Below the pieces are notes generated by a model, which was not told where the DNA came from, did no database searches, and saw only the letters and a list, made by a program, of their open reading frames with translations. Source: Straminergon stramineum (Eukaryota > Streptophyta > Bryopsida > Hypnales > Calliergonaceae). From it: a DNA stretch of 64,000 nt. The translations under genes and the position numbers were made by a program. Where the stretch lies: contig OY987263.1 of NCBI GenBank assembly GCA_963920665.1, positions 37,932,547 to 37,996,546 of the forward strand, written 5' to 3'. Below are positions 48,968 to 60,171 of this stretch, piece after piece (the stretch's first letter is position 1; each line of letters begins with the position of its first letter).

Positions 48968-49746
48968 AATGCACCAATTGTGTAAAATCAGAAGAAAAGT
49001 TAGTTGAATTTTTTTCAAAAATGTGTTAGAATATATTATTTAATTAATAAATTTGACTTAAGTAGTATTGGACTTTGTACCTTCCAACTAGGATATTATT
49101 GAAGTCATTGATTCTAAAACCTTAAGGTTTGTAGGGAGTCAAATGTGTAATTTTGTATTTGACTCCTAGAATATGGTTTGTGTACTTAAATATGGTAAGA
49201 TTTACATCATTGGATTGATAATTCAACAATTAAAGGATGCCATTTATTATCAAAACCTAATCATGATCAAATACAACACCAAACAAAGAGAATACTCAAA
49301 GCATTTTGAATGTTCTCATGTATGTAGTAGGTACAATAATGATTTAAATTGCAAGTGCCATGTGTCATTGGATCCAACTTAGCATGAGGACAAAATTTTG
49401 TCACCCGTGTATAACTCAATTTATGGATCTTCTTTGTCAACACTTGTAGAAAGTTGCATTTTGCAAAATGTTTTTCTCTAGCATGCTCAATTCTAGGTTG
49501 ATTTAATATGATTTTTATTTATTGGCATGCATTATATCTTGTATTTTTTATAATGCAACATCTCTTTAACAAAACATGGAATGTGTATACATTTACCTTT
49601 GTTATGCCGTTGTATTTCAACAAACATGATAAATGTCAACATAAATAACAAGCATAGTCTTGAACAAAACATGACTTTGTTAGCATGTGGTGAATAGTGT
49701 CCCCAACAACATGCATCATGAGCATCCAAAGAATAATGAATAATTT
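48968..49746. other. AT-rich intergenic DNA
   Basis: No feature is supported. The small open frames at 49,173-49,382 and 49,532-49,729 lack domains. Confidence 0.4.
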
Positions 49747-50200
49747 GGAGTTAGGTGGAAGCTTAACCACTCATAGTAAGAATAGAGTAGTTGTGACTTT
49801 TGTAGAACTTTGAATCTTTTTTTAAGTATGTTAAATCAAATTTTCTCAAAATTTGTCTAACTAAAACATGTGGGAAATCAAGTTAGTTTTGATCTCCCAA
49901 AATCCTTTTGCAATTTCAAGCTTCGAATAAAAAGTTATGGACAAAGTTCAAAGAAGGGTATGAAGTACATTTTCATACCCCATCACTTAACTTTGTTCAT
50001 AAATTTTTATTTGAGGCTTTGAAACATAAACACATTTTTGTGGATGAAAGCTAACTTTATTTCTCACATTCTTGTAGGCAAAAAAAGTTTGAAAAAAAAT
50101 GATTTACTATGCTTAAACGAGGTGGCAAAGTTCTCCTACAGACACAACTACTATATTTTTGATATATTCCATATGCCAGTTGACCAATCTCCTAACTCCC
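49747..50200. mobile_element. Large foldback palindrome (~450 bp)
   Basis: Left arm about 49,747-49,964 and right arm about 49,972-50,200 are imperfect inverse complements. Matching landmarks from outside in are GGAGTTAGG/CCTAACTCC, GAGTAGTTGTG/CACAACTACT, AGAACTTTG/CAAAGTTCT, AAGTTAG/CTAACTT and GGGTATGAA/TTCATACCC. The loop is only about 7 bp. The ends are not sharply defined. Confidence 0.7.
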
Positions 50201-52110
50201 TCCCTACTTGTATAAAAAACTTGCCCTCTTTCCATATTTCAAACAGTAATTGGGATGAGAATTATAATTGAATATGTTAACAAATATAGAGTCATTCATT
50301 ACATATAATAAATTTTGGTTGAGGTCAATGTCTAAACATGATTTGTAATGATATCATATTGGAGGCAAAATGCATGTGTCAAAATATTCGCTTGAGTCCA
50401 TGTCCTTTTAGCCCCACCTACCATATCATATCCACTTTATTTGCCATGTTACAAATAAAAATCTACATAGGAAACTCAAAGAAGCCCTACTCATGTTTGT
50501 CTAAGCATACAAAATGTTTTTTGTAACGTCAAATTTTTAAGTTAGATCATGTTAACTTCAACAATATTTGAGTTACATTTTTTTTAATGGTGGGATTTTT
50601 TTCTCAAACTCATTTCTATGTTAAAAGTTGTATTTTTCCTTAGGGTGTTTTTCTTCCACTCCAAATACAAAAAAAATACCATGTTGTATCCAAAATTGAG
50701 CTCCCAAAACCCTTGAAGGTAAACTTGAGCCAATTATTGAGTGTAGTATAATAAATTTTGTTCTCCCTAAACAAAAGAGTAGGTATTAGTTAACACATCT
50801 TGAAATATTTAGGATTGTTTTGGTAATGTTGTTGTTCTATGCAATTTTAGTCTATTTGGTGAACTAAAAATGCTTTTGTTAAAACTTCTAGAAAGAAAAT
50901 GTAAATGCAACAAACTAGAATTTGGTAAAGTGATTGTAATTCGATCATATTTAAAGTTATTGCACCTAATTGAGACATATTTCTAAAACTTGCCTCTAAA
51001 TATTCTTACCTAACTGTACAACTCCTCTATTCTTGAAGAGCCTAGGGTCGATTTTGGATACATTTGTTTTGGACTCCTATTTTATTCATAAAATGTCCAA
51101 GAGAATCTAATATCCCCACTTGACCAACAACAAAGACCCAATAAAACTTTTATAGTTGATTAGGAAACATGTTCAATCCTTATTTGGACAATTATAGGCA
51201 TAGTAACCTTAGGAGATGCACAAAATTCTATAGAGATCCAAAGGTGTAAGAAATAAATTTACTGACGTAGGTTTTTATCACATCATAAGAATTTCTTATA
51301 AAAAATCAAAAGTGGGAAGATGAAAACAACTTGAGTCTCATTCAAAGAAAACATGTAGCTAAGCAAGTTATGCTTACACCACTTGCGAATAAGGTTTGTG
51401 CATCTATAATTATCATTGTCCAAAATGCACACCTACATTCGGACCCAAAAGTGACACAAGATGTACACAATGAGAAAAATGAGACCCTAGGAAAACCTAA
51501 TATTGATTTTTGGTACACCTACAAACTATATTTTGGTATTTCATAACTTATTCATAATAGTTCATATGGAAGTTCATTGAAATACTCTTTCACTTGGTAG
51601 CAAGATTTAATTAAATAAGTTATGGTTAAAATAAATTTGTTCAATTGCTATAGGTGCAAGTATCTTAAGTCTAACCAAGTGTATGAGAGCATCCTCAATG
51701 CAAATGGTATGTAGTCACTATAATTGCACTCGAATGGATAACGACAAAAATGTTGACCCAATATGGCTTGTAGGAAGCTCAACAATTTGGAGGCCTCTAC
51801 AATTTCTTCTTTCCATATGACATTTTTCTATTAATATTGTGCCTCTCAAGTGAGCTAGCAAAAACTTTGACAATGTAATTATACCATCCCAAGCCAATGA
51901 GGGAGAAGAAAGAGCAAGTGAATAAAAAACATCAAGTGATTTAGGGATCCAAGTATAGTTGTCAAGTGGAAGTGCTTGTATTGGGAAGTGAAACAACCAA
52001 ATAAAATGGGACACGAATTGACATGGCATGTATTGTTGCAATGCCCAATTATTGGCTTGAGAGTGAGGATCCCCTAAATACATGAGTTGCTATTGATAAC
52101 AAGAGACAAC
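50201..52110. repeat. AT-rich spacer with family C copy
   Basis: About 50,985-51,215 is a copy of the family C repeat (TCTTGAAGAGCCTAGGG, then ATAAAATGTCCAAG, ending near TAGTAACCTTAGG). A minus-strand frame of 121 codons at 51,718-52,083 has no domain I recognise and AT-rich codons; I do not call it a gene. Confidence 0.45.
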
Positions 52111-52321
52111 ATTCACTAGTAGAAAATTGCATTGTAGTCAACAAAAATTAGTTGAGGTGTTTTTGCGTTTTTTGCCAAAAAATAGAAAATTTGCGTTGAC
52201 TACAACTTAGTTTTCAGAAAACTGTGTTGTAGCCAATGCAAATTTTCTATTTTTTGGCAAAAAACGCAAAAACACCTCAACTAAATTTTATTGACTACAA
52301 CACAATTTTCTATTAGTGATT
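52111..52321. mobile_element. CACTA-type miniature element with ATT target duplication
   Basis: The element at 52,114-52,318 (205 bp) begins CACTAGTAGAAAATTG and ends CAATTTTCTATTAGTG, and is flanked by ATT on both sides (52,111-52,113 and 52,319-52,321). CACTA ends plus a 3 bp target duplication define the CACTA/EnSpm superfamily. Nearly the whole element is an inverted repeat with arms of about 100 bp, including the block AGGTGTTTTTGCG and its complement. It has no coding capacity. Confidence 0.9.
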
Positions 52322-52790
52322 AATGATTATTTTTCATTATTGGAGGTAGTGCACAAAAAAATCTTCCTTGGAATTATGGAGTTGTTTACATCTCTATAAA
52401 TGGATGAAACATGAAAAATGGGTATTAAACTTAAACTATTCATCCAAAAGAGTGCACAATACATCCCCCCAAGAGCGATATTGTCCTAAGAATATGTAAC
52501 ACTTTTGTGATTTCATCCACTGAAAATAAGGGAATATATTGCCTAATATCCCTTCAAAAAAATTGCATCACGTTTGAGCAAAATATCGCTAAAAATACAC
52601 ACTTGGTAGCATAGGAGATGGGATTAGATCCCTAATGGATTTTGTTTCCCCTATGTTACATAGACATTAACATATGAATGTTTCACTTCATGTAAGGCAC
52701 CATCAAATTTACACTTATTTTGATATTTTGTATTAGAAAAAAATCTTCTTAAAAATATCAATAAGTGCTATAAGTCCTTGACTTAGTACA
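52322..52790. other. AT-rich spacer
   Basis: No gene or element boundary is supported. Confidence 0.4.
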
Positions 52791-53224
52791 TTAACCCCTA
52801 AATGCCTAAGCTTTTCCAACTGTATTTTGACTATGAAAAAAGAGCACGGGCTTATAGTTATCTCCAATGAAGCAAATTTTTTTTTCAAAATCTAACTATA
52901 TATATGTTTGAAGAGCTTGCTTATGAGGATGCATACAAATTTTGAGTGCAAAAATTGCTTAGGAGTTGTGAGATTATAACAAGAGAAATGTATGTTTTCT
53001 ATTTTTAGTATATTTCCCCTCCCCACAATGTCTTAGAAATTTGCATATTAAAGTTTTTTGGAATGGAAGGTGACATGATTGACTAAAAATTGTGTTAGCA
53101 AACTAAAATGCACTTCCGAAAACCTTACATTCAAATGAAGAGCTATCAAACTCATTACACAATTACCTTGCAATCATTGAAATGCAATGTTCTTTTGTAA
53201 GTAGAAATCGCAAATGACTCCAAA
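52791..53224 (+). mobile_element. TTAA-family element, left part
   Basis: Starts TTAACCCCTAAATGCC. Next come TTTGACTATG and TTATCTCCAATG, similar to the left part of the ~955 bp elements. It is cut short at 53,225 by the inverted ~955 bp copy, and no right end was found beyond that copy. Confidence 0.5.
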
Positions 53225-54176
53225 TTAACCCCTAAAGGACCAAATGATGTTTTTTGGCAACATAGTGATTTCGGGCAGCTCACTACGGATGGAATTTTGA
53301 TTTTTTTTCTTTGAATTTTTCACACAACATTTTCCTGAGGAGTAGCTTTAAGACCCAAAAATTTCATAACTTTTGAATACATGGTTAAAAAGTTATTGTA
53401 TAGTATGTTGTTTTCATTGCTCGGCGGGCAGCCCGGGCACCAAAAAAAACTTCTTTAAAAATCACTTTTTTTTAAAATAAAAATTTGAAATTGATTTTCT
53501 ACATTTATATATACATGAAAAGCTTTGAATCATTCCATTTTGATTTGTGAGACGAAAGTTATGAAGAGTCTTAGTTGTGGGTAGTTTGTGGGTAGTAATG
53601 GAATCTCTATTCTCAAATAAACTTTGAAGACCTTTATTTCACTCAATTTTTTATATTTTTGGAAAAAAATAAAAACTTGAAGTGTAGATTGTTTATTACA
53701 ACATTAAAACCATTGGGATTGGCATTTTTCAATTCCATAAATAAATTATTAAAACTTTAGTATTTTGAATCATTCTCTACTTCTTTTAACTTACTATTTT
53801 TTTCCTATATGTTGTACAATTCCAAATGATCCAAAAAATTTCAAGCATGTATCCAACATGACTTGAAGAATGAATCCAAAGAGTTACAACCATTTTGGAC
53901 ATTTTTTCATAATGATTTGACCTTGTGGAGTGCATCTGCCCGGATTTTTGCAGGGCCAAAAAATGGCTTTTTGTCACTTCAAATGCTAATATCTTGCAAT
54001 CCAAACGGTGTAAATTTCTAAAATTTTTTCCACATCTTCCCAAACCAGATTACTACAAGATCCTACTGTTACATTTGTCCAAAAATTTATTTTTTCTAAA
54101 ATTTGGTACTTGTATTGGAGATGACAGTTTTGGAGCGTTTTTAGTGAAAACATAGTCAAAAACCTTTAGGGGTTAA
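53225..54176 (-). mobile_element. ~955 bp TTAA element, family A, inverted copy (A12)
   Basis: Bounded by TTAACCCCTAAAGG and CCTTTAGGGGTTAA, 952 bp. It is the reverse complement of the 41,518-42,474 copy; by eye only two substitutions occur in the first ~147 bp of the shared left part, implying recent spread. The apparent reading frames at 53,786-54,043 and 53,925-54,155 also occur in the other copies and are repeat artefacts. Confidence 0.88.
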
Positions 54177-55190
54177 TACTTGCATGTTTAAATTTTCTAT
54201 GGTGAAAATCATGAAAACACTTTACTCTTTCCATTGGGACTATTTTCAAAGCAAATGGGAAAGTAGAATTTTTTAAATATCAAATCAAGTGAAATTGTCA
54301 AACTTTACACAAGCCAAGAAATGAAGTATAATTAGCAAGCTTTACTCTTCACTTATGGTACATATATGCCTTTGAAGACCTCTCAACAAGACATGTAGGC
54401 CCTAGAGAATCACCTACAAAAACAATATTGTACATCTACATTGAAGACCTTGTTCTTGTAAGATGTAAATGGGGATTATTCTGAGGGAACGAGTAATATT
54501 GTTTGTAAAGTCTAGGGGGATCACTAACATATATCTATTGAAACCATGTGCGTTAAGGAGGTATAGAAATGGGGACCATTACATACTTGGAAAACTTGAG
54601 AGTTTACCTTTTTATATTACATTCTAGGTATATTCTATGCATATTCTAATTAGATTTTCAAATTTCTTCTCTTTTTGAGTTTAAAGAACCTTAGATTACA
54701 TGTAAAATATTATAATCTATAAAAATGTTTCCTTTCATGTTACCCTAGGTACGTTGTAACTCATGTGATCTTCCAACTCAACCCAAGTTAGGCCCACAAG
54801 CACCTATTCTAGCCAACACAACACGCATCCTACTATGCTCTCTAATCAACCATCTAATGAGAGCCTTTATAAGTGTTTTCCTTTCTTACGGGAAAACAAT
54901 CAAAACATGTCCACTTAAAACTTCAATTATACTATGCAAAGGAAAGAAAAATAAATAGATATAAAACGAAATCCATAAAAAAATGACTTCCAAAAATTGA
55001 ACCTAATTTTCATTCTTTAAAAGTCCATAACCATATGAAATACAATGATGTTGGCACGGGAGAATTCATTTTTAGATATTGTTTTCATTTACTCATACTT
55101 TAATCACTATAAACCATTTCCATGTGTTTATGTTATAAAAGAAGTTCACATATATAAAAATTAATTGTTGTGACAATCATATATTTATCT
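54177..55190. other. AT-rich spacer between two family A copies
   Basis: No gene is supported. This ~1 kb separates the inverted and direct ~955 bp copies. Confidence 0.4.
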
Positions 55191-56145
55191 TTAACCCCTA
55201 AAGGTATTTGACTATGTTTTCACCAAAACCGCTCCAAAACTGTCATCTCTAGTACAAGCATCAAATTTTAGAAAAAAATACATTTTTGTGCAAATGTAAC
55301 CGTAGGATCTTGTATTAAGCTGGTTTGGGAAGATGTGGAAAAAATTTCAGAAATTTTCACCGTTTGGATTGCAAGATATTAGCATTTGAAGTGACAAAAA
55401 GCCATTTTTTGGCCCTGCGAAAATTCGGGCAGGTGCACTTCACAAGGTCAGATCATTATGAAAAAATGTCCAAAATGGTTGTAACTCTTTGGATTCATTC
55501 TCTAAGTCATGTTGCTTACATTCTTGAAAAATTTTAGATCATTTGGAATTTGTAAACATATAGGAAAAAAATAGTAAGTTGAAAGAAGTAGAGAATGATT
55601 CAAAATACTAAATTGTTAATAATTTATTTATGGAATTGAAAAATGCCAATACCAATGGTGAAATTGTTGTAATAAAAAATCTATGCCTCACATTTTTATT
55701 TTTTTTCCAAAAATATTAAAAATTGAGTTAAATAAAGATCTTCGAAGTTTATTTTAGAGTAGAGATTCCATGACTACCCACAAACTGCCCATAACTAAAA
55801 CTCTTCATAACTTTCATCTCATAAATTAAAATGGAATGATTAAAAGCTTTCCATGCATATATAAATCATGAAAATAAATTTCAAATTTTTATTTTTTTAA
55901 AAAGTGATTTTTAAAGAAGTTTTTTTTGCTGCCTGGGTTGCCCGCCAAGCAATGAAAACAACATATCATATAATAACTTTTTAACCATGTATTCAAAAGT
56001 TATGCAAATTGTTGGGTCTTAAAGCTACTCCTCGGACACATGTTGTGTGAAAATTTCAAAGAAAAAAAATAAAAGTTCCATTTGTAGTGAGCTGCCCAAA
56101 ATCACTATGTTGTCAAAAAACACCGTTTGGTCCTTTAGGGGTTAA
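55191..56145 (+). mobile_element. ~955 bp TTAA element, family A (A13)
   Basis: Ends TTAACCCCTAAAGG and CCTTTAGGGGTTAA, 955 bp, same orientation as the 41,518 copy but more diverged from it. With the inverted copy at 53,225 it forms a ~3 kb inverted pair. Confidence 0.88.
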
Positions 56146-58193
56146 GAGTCTATAAATTGATGTTGATAGACATTGGTTGTCAAAAAAAAATACATTGATG
56201 TTTTCTTCATCAAGTTCTTATGTTTCTTATCCAAAAATAGCATAAGGAACTATAATACTTTGTGTGATATTCACTTTGGAATACATACCCCTCCTTAAAA
56301 TCAACCTTGTCACAAGGTTATTCAAACACCAAACCATGCATCCACCCCACATTCTCTTATATTGCACGCATCTAAATATTAAAGCCCTTTGTATAACACA
56401 ATACAACAAAATACTCCATGAGCTCCCCAAAATGATATTATTACGTATAAAATCCAAATGCTTTGTATTCATGAATGCATGAAATTTCAAAGAAAAATCC
56501 TTGGAAAATACCACCCCATGACCCCATCATAACTATACCTTTGTTATTATCCTAATTCTATGAACTGTACATGTAATGCCCACTTATATTCTAATATGCT
56601 TTAACTTAGAACAACACCTTTCCAAAAGACCTCCTTCATGACTACCATATTACAACAATACAAATTTCATGCAATTTGTTGAATTCACATATTGCAAGGA
56701 CAAATTCTCCCCAAAGTTTGTACTAAATGAACTTAATATATACCATTTACTCATTGCCAACATTAGAACCTTAGGTTGGATTACAAAACCATTGATGATA
56801 ATTACTATATGTCCCCATGGTACAACTCAAATCCCATTTGTACAATTACTTTTCCAACATCTTCAAATCCCCATTTTGGCTATAAAACAAATAAAATTTC
56901 AAACATTAATAATAGTGCCATTGCATACACCACTTACATATTACTATACACACAAAATTTTGAAAACAATCAAACACTTTCAAATATATGCAAATTATCC
57001 TAAAACAAATAATGCTCTTTACATCACCTCTATTCCCAAATCCTACTCTCATCATACACACCTTTTTACAGCTCAGACAAATTACTCAACTCTCGACCTA
57101 CTCCCCCCATTCCTTCTCAAATGAAATTAGTTAGTATAGTCTCTCTTTTTATAGAAGTATGTAGTTTAGGTGTCGCTCGGACTAGCTTTTTAGAGCCAAA
57201 TATGGGAGCCTAAGCAAACAAATTCATGATTTAAGCCAACTACCTAGAATGGTTGGATTTATTTCTTTTTTTTATTGAAGTAAAAATTAAAGTATGAAAG
57301 CTATAAATATGGTAGACATTGAAGTAATTTAAAGATTAGCAAAGGTTGAAGTAATTAAGTTAATCTTGAAAATCTTGTTCAATTCAAAAGGCATTCAAAG
57401 AAAGTCTTCTAGTTCTTACAAGCAAGAAAGTTTTTATCTATAAATCCAATATAAGGATGAAAAACACAGAAGATTTTATATTTTCAATTTTAATTAATAA
57501 TAAAATAATTTAAAAAAATAAGAAACAAAAAATATCAAGCACATTTTCTATGTAAAATCTTAGATCTGATTAGTTTTTGAATATTTAATGCAAAATTAAA
57601 GATAATTCAATTCCTTAGGTGATCCAACTATTGAGTAAATTATTTTTGAATTCCTTAGCAACAAAATTTCCAAAAAGTAGTGTCAAAAAGTTCTAACATG
57701 ATGATATTACTCAAAGTGAATTTGTACTTTGACTTACAATGAGTGTGAGTTCTCAAAAATCTTAATTTGAATTGTAAGAAATCCTATTTTGAGAATTAAG
57801 TAATACTTAGTTCATAGTGTGAAGTTCAATAAGAAATATAATTTTCAGATTTTCCAAAATTTTAGTATTCAATAGCCTTGTTTTTGAAACTAGCAATAAT
57901 AACTTCAAATTATGTCTTTGGGCACTTAGATTTCAAAAATGGTAAAAAATTTGAGTATAAATCTTTTTAGAGATATTCTACATGAAGGTAGGGTTTGACA
58001 TCCTATGGTTACAATTTTCATTGATGTATTTTTTCCATCCCAAAAAATTGAACCAAAATGACCATTTTTTGCAATTCATAGGACTCAAAATGCAAAGGAA
58101 TTTTATAGGTTAGGGATGTGTATAAAAAATATTATACTTGAGCTAGCTCTATATTACAAGCTGTGAGGAGTGATGCTAACTTAAGATTGAAAG
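56146..58193. other. AT-rich DNA with a strand-biased stretch
   Basis: From about 56,230 to 57,130 the plus strand is notably poor in G and rich in A, C and T, which opens a 151-codon frame (56,669-57,124). It has no domain, and the biased composition explains the lack of stops. The rest is ordinary AT-rich spacer. Confidence 0.4.
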
Positions 58194-58440
58194 TTAACCC
58201 CTCTAGGTTCTTGACTATGTTTTCACCAAAAATGCTCTAAAAATGTTATTTCTAGTACAAATACCAAATTTTGGAAAAAAACATTTTTGGACATATGTAT
58301 TTGTAGGATCTTGTAGTATGATGGTTTGAGAAGATGTGAAAAAAATTCCAAAAATTTCCACTATGTAGATTACAAGATATAAATGTTTGAAGGGACAAAA
58401 ATCCCTTTTGTTGTCTTGCAAAAATCTGGGCAACTACACT
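58194..58440 (+). mobile_element. Truncated TTAA-family element
   Basis: Starts TTAACCCCTCTAGG and follows the left quarter of the ~955 bp element (TTGACTATGTTTTCACC, GGATCTTGTAGTA, TTACAAGATAT). Similarity stops near 58,440 at a short GT repeat. The minus-strand frame 58,215-58,433 matches frames in the other copies and is not a gene. Confidence 0.7.
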
Positions 58441-58485
58441 TGTGTGTGTGTGGTGATTGAATGTATGTTTGAGAAATTGGTTTAG

Positions 58486-59710
58486 TTCAAGTTGGAGATT
58501 TTTAATGCTGGAGCTTTATGAGAATTATGTGAGTAAGTTTCATGTTGGAAGTAATTAATTTCCAAGTGGGAAATGTGTACTAAGTGGATCAAGTGTTAGC
58601 TAGAAGAGATAGCTAGCAATTTCAGAAATTAAGAAAAATAAAAAATACATAGATATTAAAATTAAAAATAGTGGTGTGAAGAAATTGTATTAAATCCTAG
58701 TTGGAGAGTTGGAAGGAGCATTAAATTGAAGAAATGTAGTATGAGAGATGTGGTTCAAAGATGTGGTTCTGAGATGTTGTGAAACTCTAGTGGTTATAGT
58801 TTTTGGAACTTATGAGGAGTATAACAGTGATTTATTCACCAAATTGATATATGAAAATCAATTTTAATCAAGTTGGTTGAGGAGTATGGAGTTTTTATGG
58901 TTTTGGAAGTTATGAAGATGAAAGCAGTTTGTGTAATGAATCCAATTTGGAGTGTATTCTGTGTGTTTGTTTATTAATGCCAAATTGGATTATGTTCTGT
59001 TTGACTGTAGTATGATGGTATGTATGGAGTTAAATTCCAATTTGGAAGCAAGTCTGGCCTATGAAGTAAGTCCAAGTTGGGATGTTTGATTAATGAAAGC
59101 AATGTTAATTTATTCCAAGTTGGGGTTCTGATTATGCTTTGACTGGTTGTATGAGATTTATTGGGAATATTTTAATGGAATTGGTTGATGCTTATGAGTC
59201 AATCCAAATTGGAAGTCTTGTTATGCTTTGTTTGATATTTTAGAGTCTAATTTGGAGTACTTAGTGTGTTCTGTGTGTGCGAGTTCAATTCCAATTAGGT
59301 GCTGAGTTTTGGGAGTATAGTGATATGAAATTATCAATTCCAAGTTGTTTTGAAAGAATTTATTTGAAATCCAATTAGGAAATCATTATGGCATGATAGA
59401 GAAAATTGAGAGTGAAATTAAGAATCCAAGTTGGAAATTATAGTTGTGCCCGAAGCTGGAGACAAAGATTGATTGGGAAGTGAGGTGTCCGAATGGGAGT
59501 AAGACTGGGAGCTGCAACAGATCGAATTAGGAGTTCAAGATGGGATTTGTGCCTAAAAAATCCAATTGGGAGAAAGACTGAAGTTTCCAAATTATAAAGA
59601 ATATAAAGAAATTTGGGAGAATTACTTACCCTTGTTGCTATTAAGAGGGGAGTGAAAAAAATCTAGTAATTAGATTATAATTGTGAAGTTTTCAATTACT
59701 CCTAGTTGGA
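58486..59710. repeat. Array of palindromic TCCAAnTTGGA motifs
   Basis: The palindrome TCCAAnTTGGA or a one- or two-base variant recurs near 58,486, 58,561, 58,695, 58,941, 58,979, 59,036, 59,071, 59,114, 59,203, 59,246, 59,290, 59,339, 59,370, 59,425, 59,561 and 59,700. In the densest part (58,941-59,435) spacing is about 30-90 bp. The DNA between motifs is not obviously repeated. Function unknown. Confidence 0.6.
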
Positions 59711-59970
59711 AGGTACTTCTCTTTTTGTGGTTGTTTTAGCTATTTGGCTACTATTTCTTCGATTAGAAACATTCCTATTTGAAATGAGCCTCCCTTGGAA
59801 CGAACTTTTCACTATTAGTTTGGAAGAATAATTCTAATTAGAAACCAAGCTTATCTACATTTTGCACAAATCCCATCTTGAACTCCTAATTCGATCTGTT
59901 GCAGCTCCCAGTCTTACTCCCATTCGGACACCTCACTTCCCAATCAATCTTTGTCTCCAGCTTCGGGCAC
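59446..59970. repeat. Perfect 107-bp inverted repeat beside the gap
   Basis: Arms 59,446-59,552 and 59,864-59,970 are exact inverse complements; 311 bp of unrelated DNA separates them. The right arm runs to within one base of the N gap, so the repeat may continue into it. It is either a young inverted-repeat element or an assembly artefact. Confidence 0.85.
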
Positions 59971-59971
59971 A

Positions 59972-60171
59972 NNNNNNNNNNNNNNNNNNNNNNNNNNNNN
60001 NNNNNNNNNNNNNNNNNNNNNNNNNNNNNNNNNNNNNNNNNNNNNNNNNNNNNNNNNNNNNNNNNNNNNNNNNNNNNNNNNNNNNNNNNNNNNNNNNNNN
60101 NNNNNNNNNNNNNNNNNNNNNNNNNNNNNNNNNNNNNNNNNNNNNNNNNNNNNNNNNNNNNNNNNNNNNNN
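59972..60171. other. Assembly gap (200 N)
   Basis: Exactly 200 undetermined bases, a conventional scaffold gap size, so its true length is unknown. Open frames reported across it are meaningless. Inverted repeats abut both sides. Confidence 0.99.

Noticed and set aside
51718..52083. 121-codon minus-strand frame
   Set aside because: AT-rich, no recognisable motif, in repeat territory. It could be a relic, but nothing supports a call.
56669..57124. 151-codon plus-strand frame
   Set aside because: The stretch is almost devoid of G on this strand, which removes most stop codons. No domain, start context or splice signals are present.
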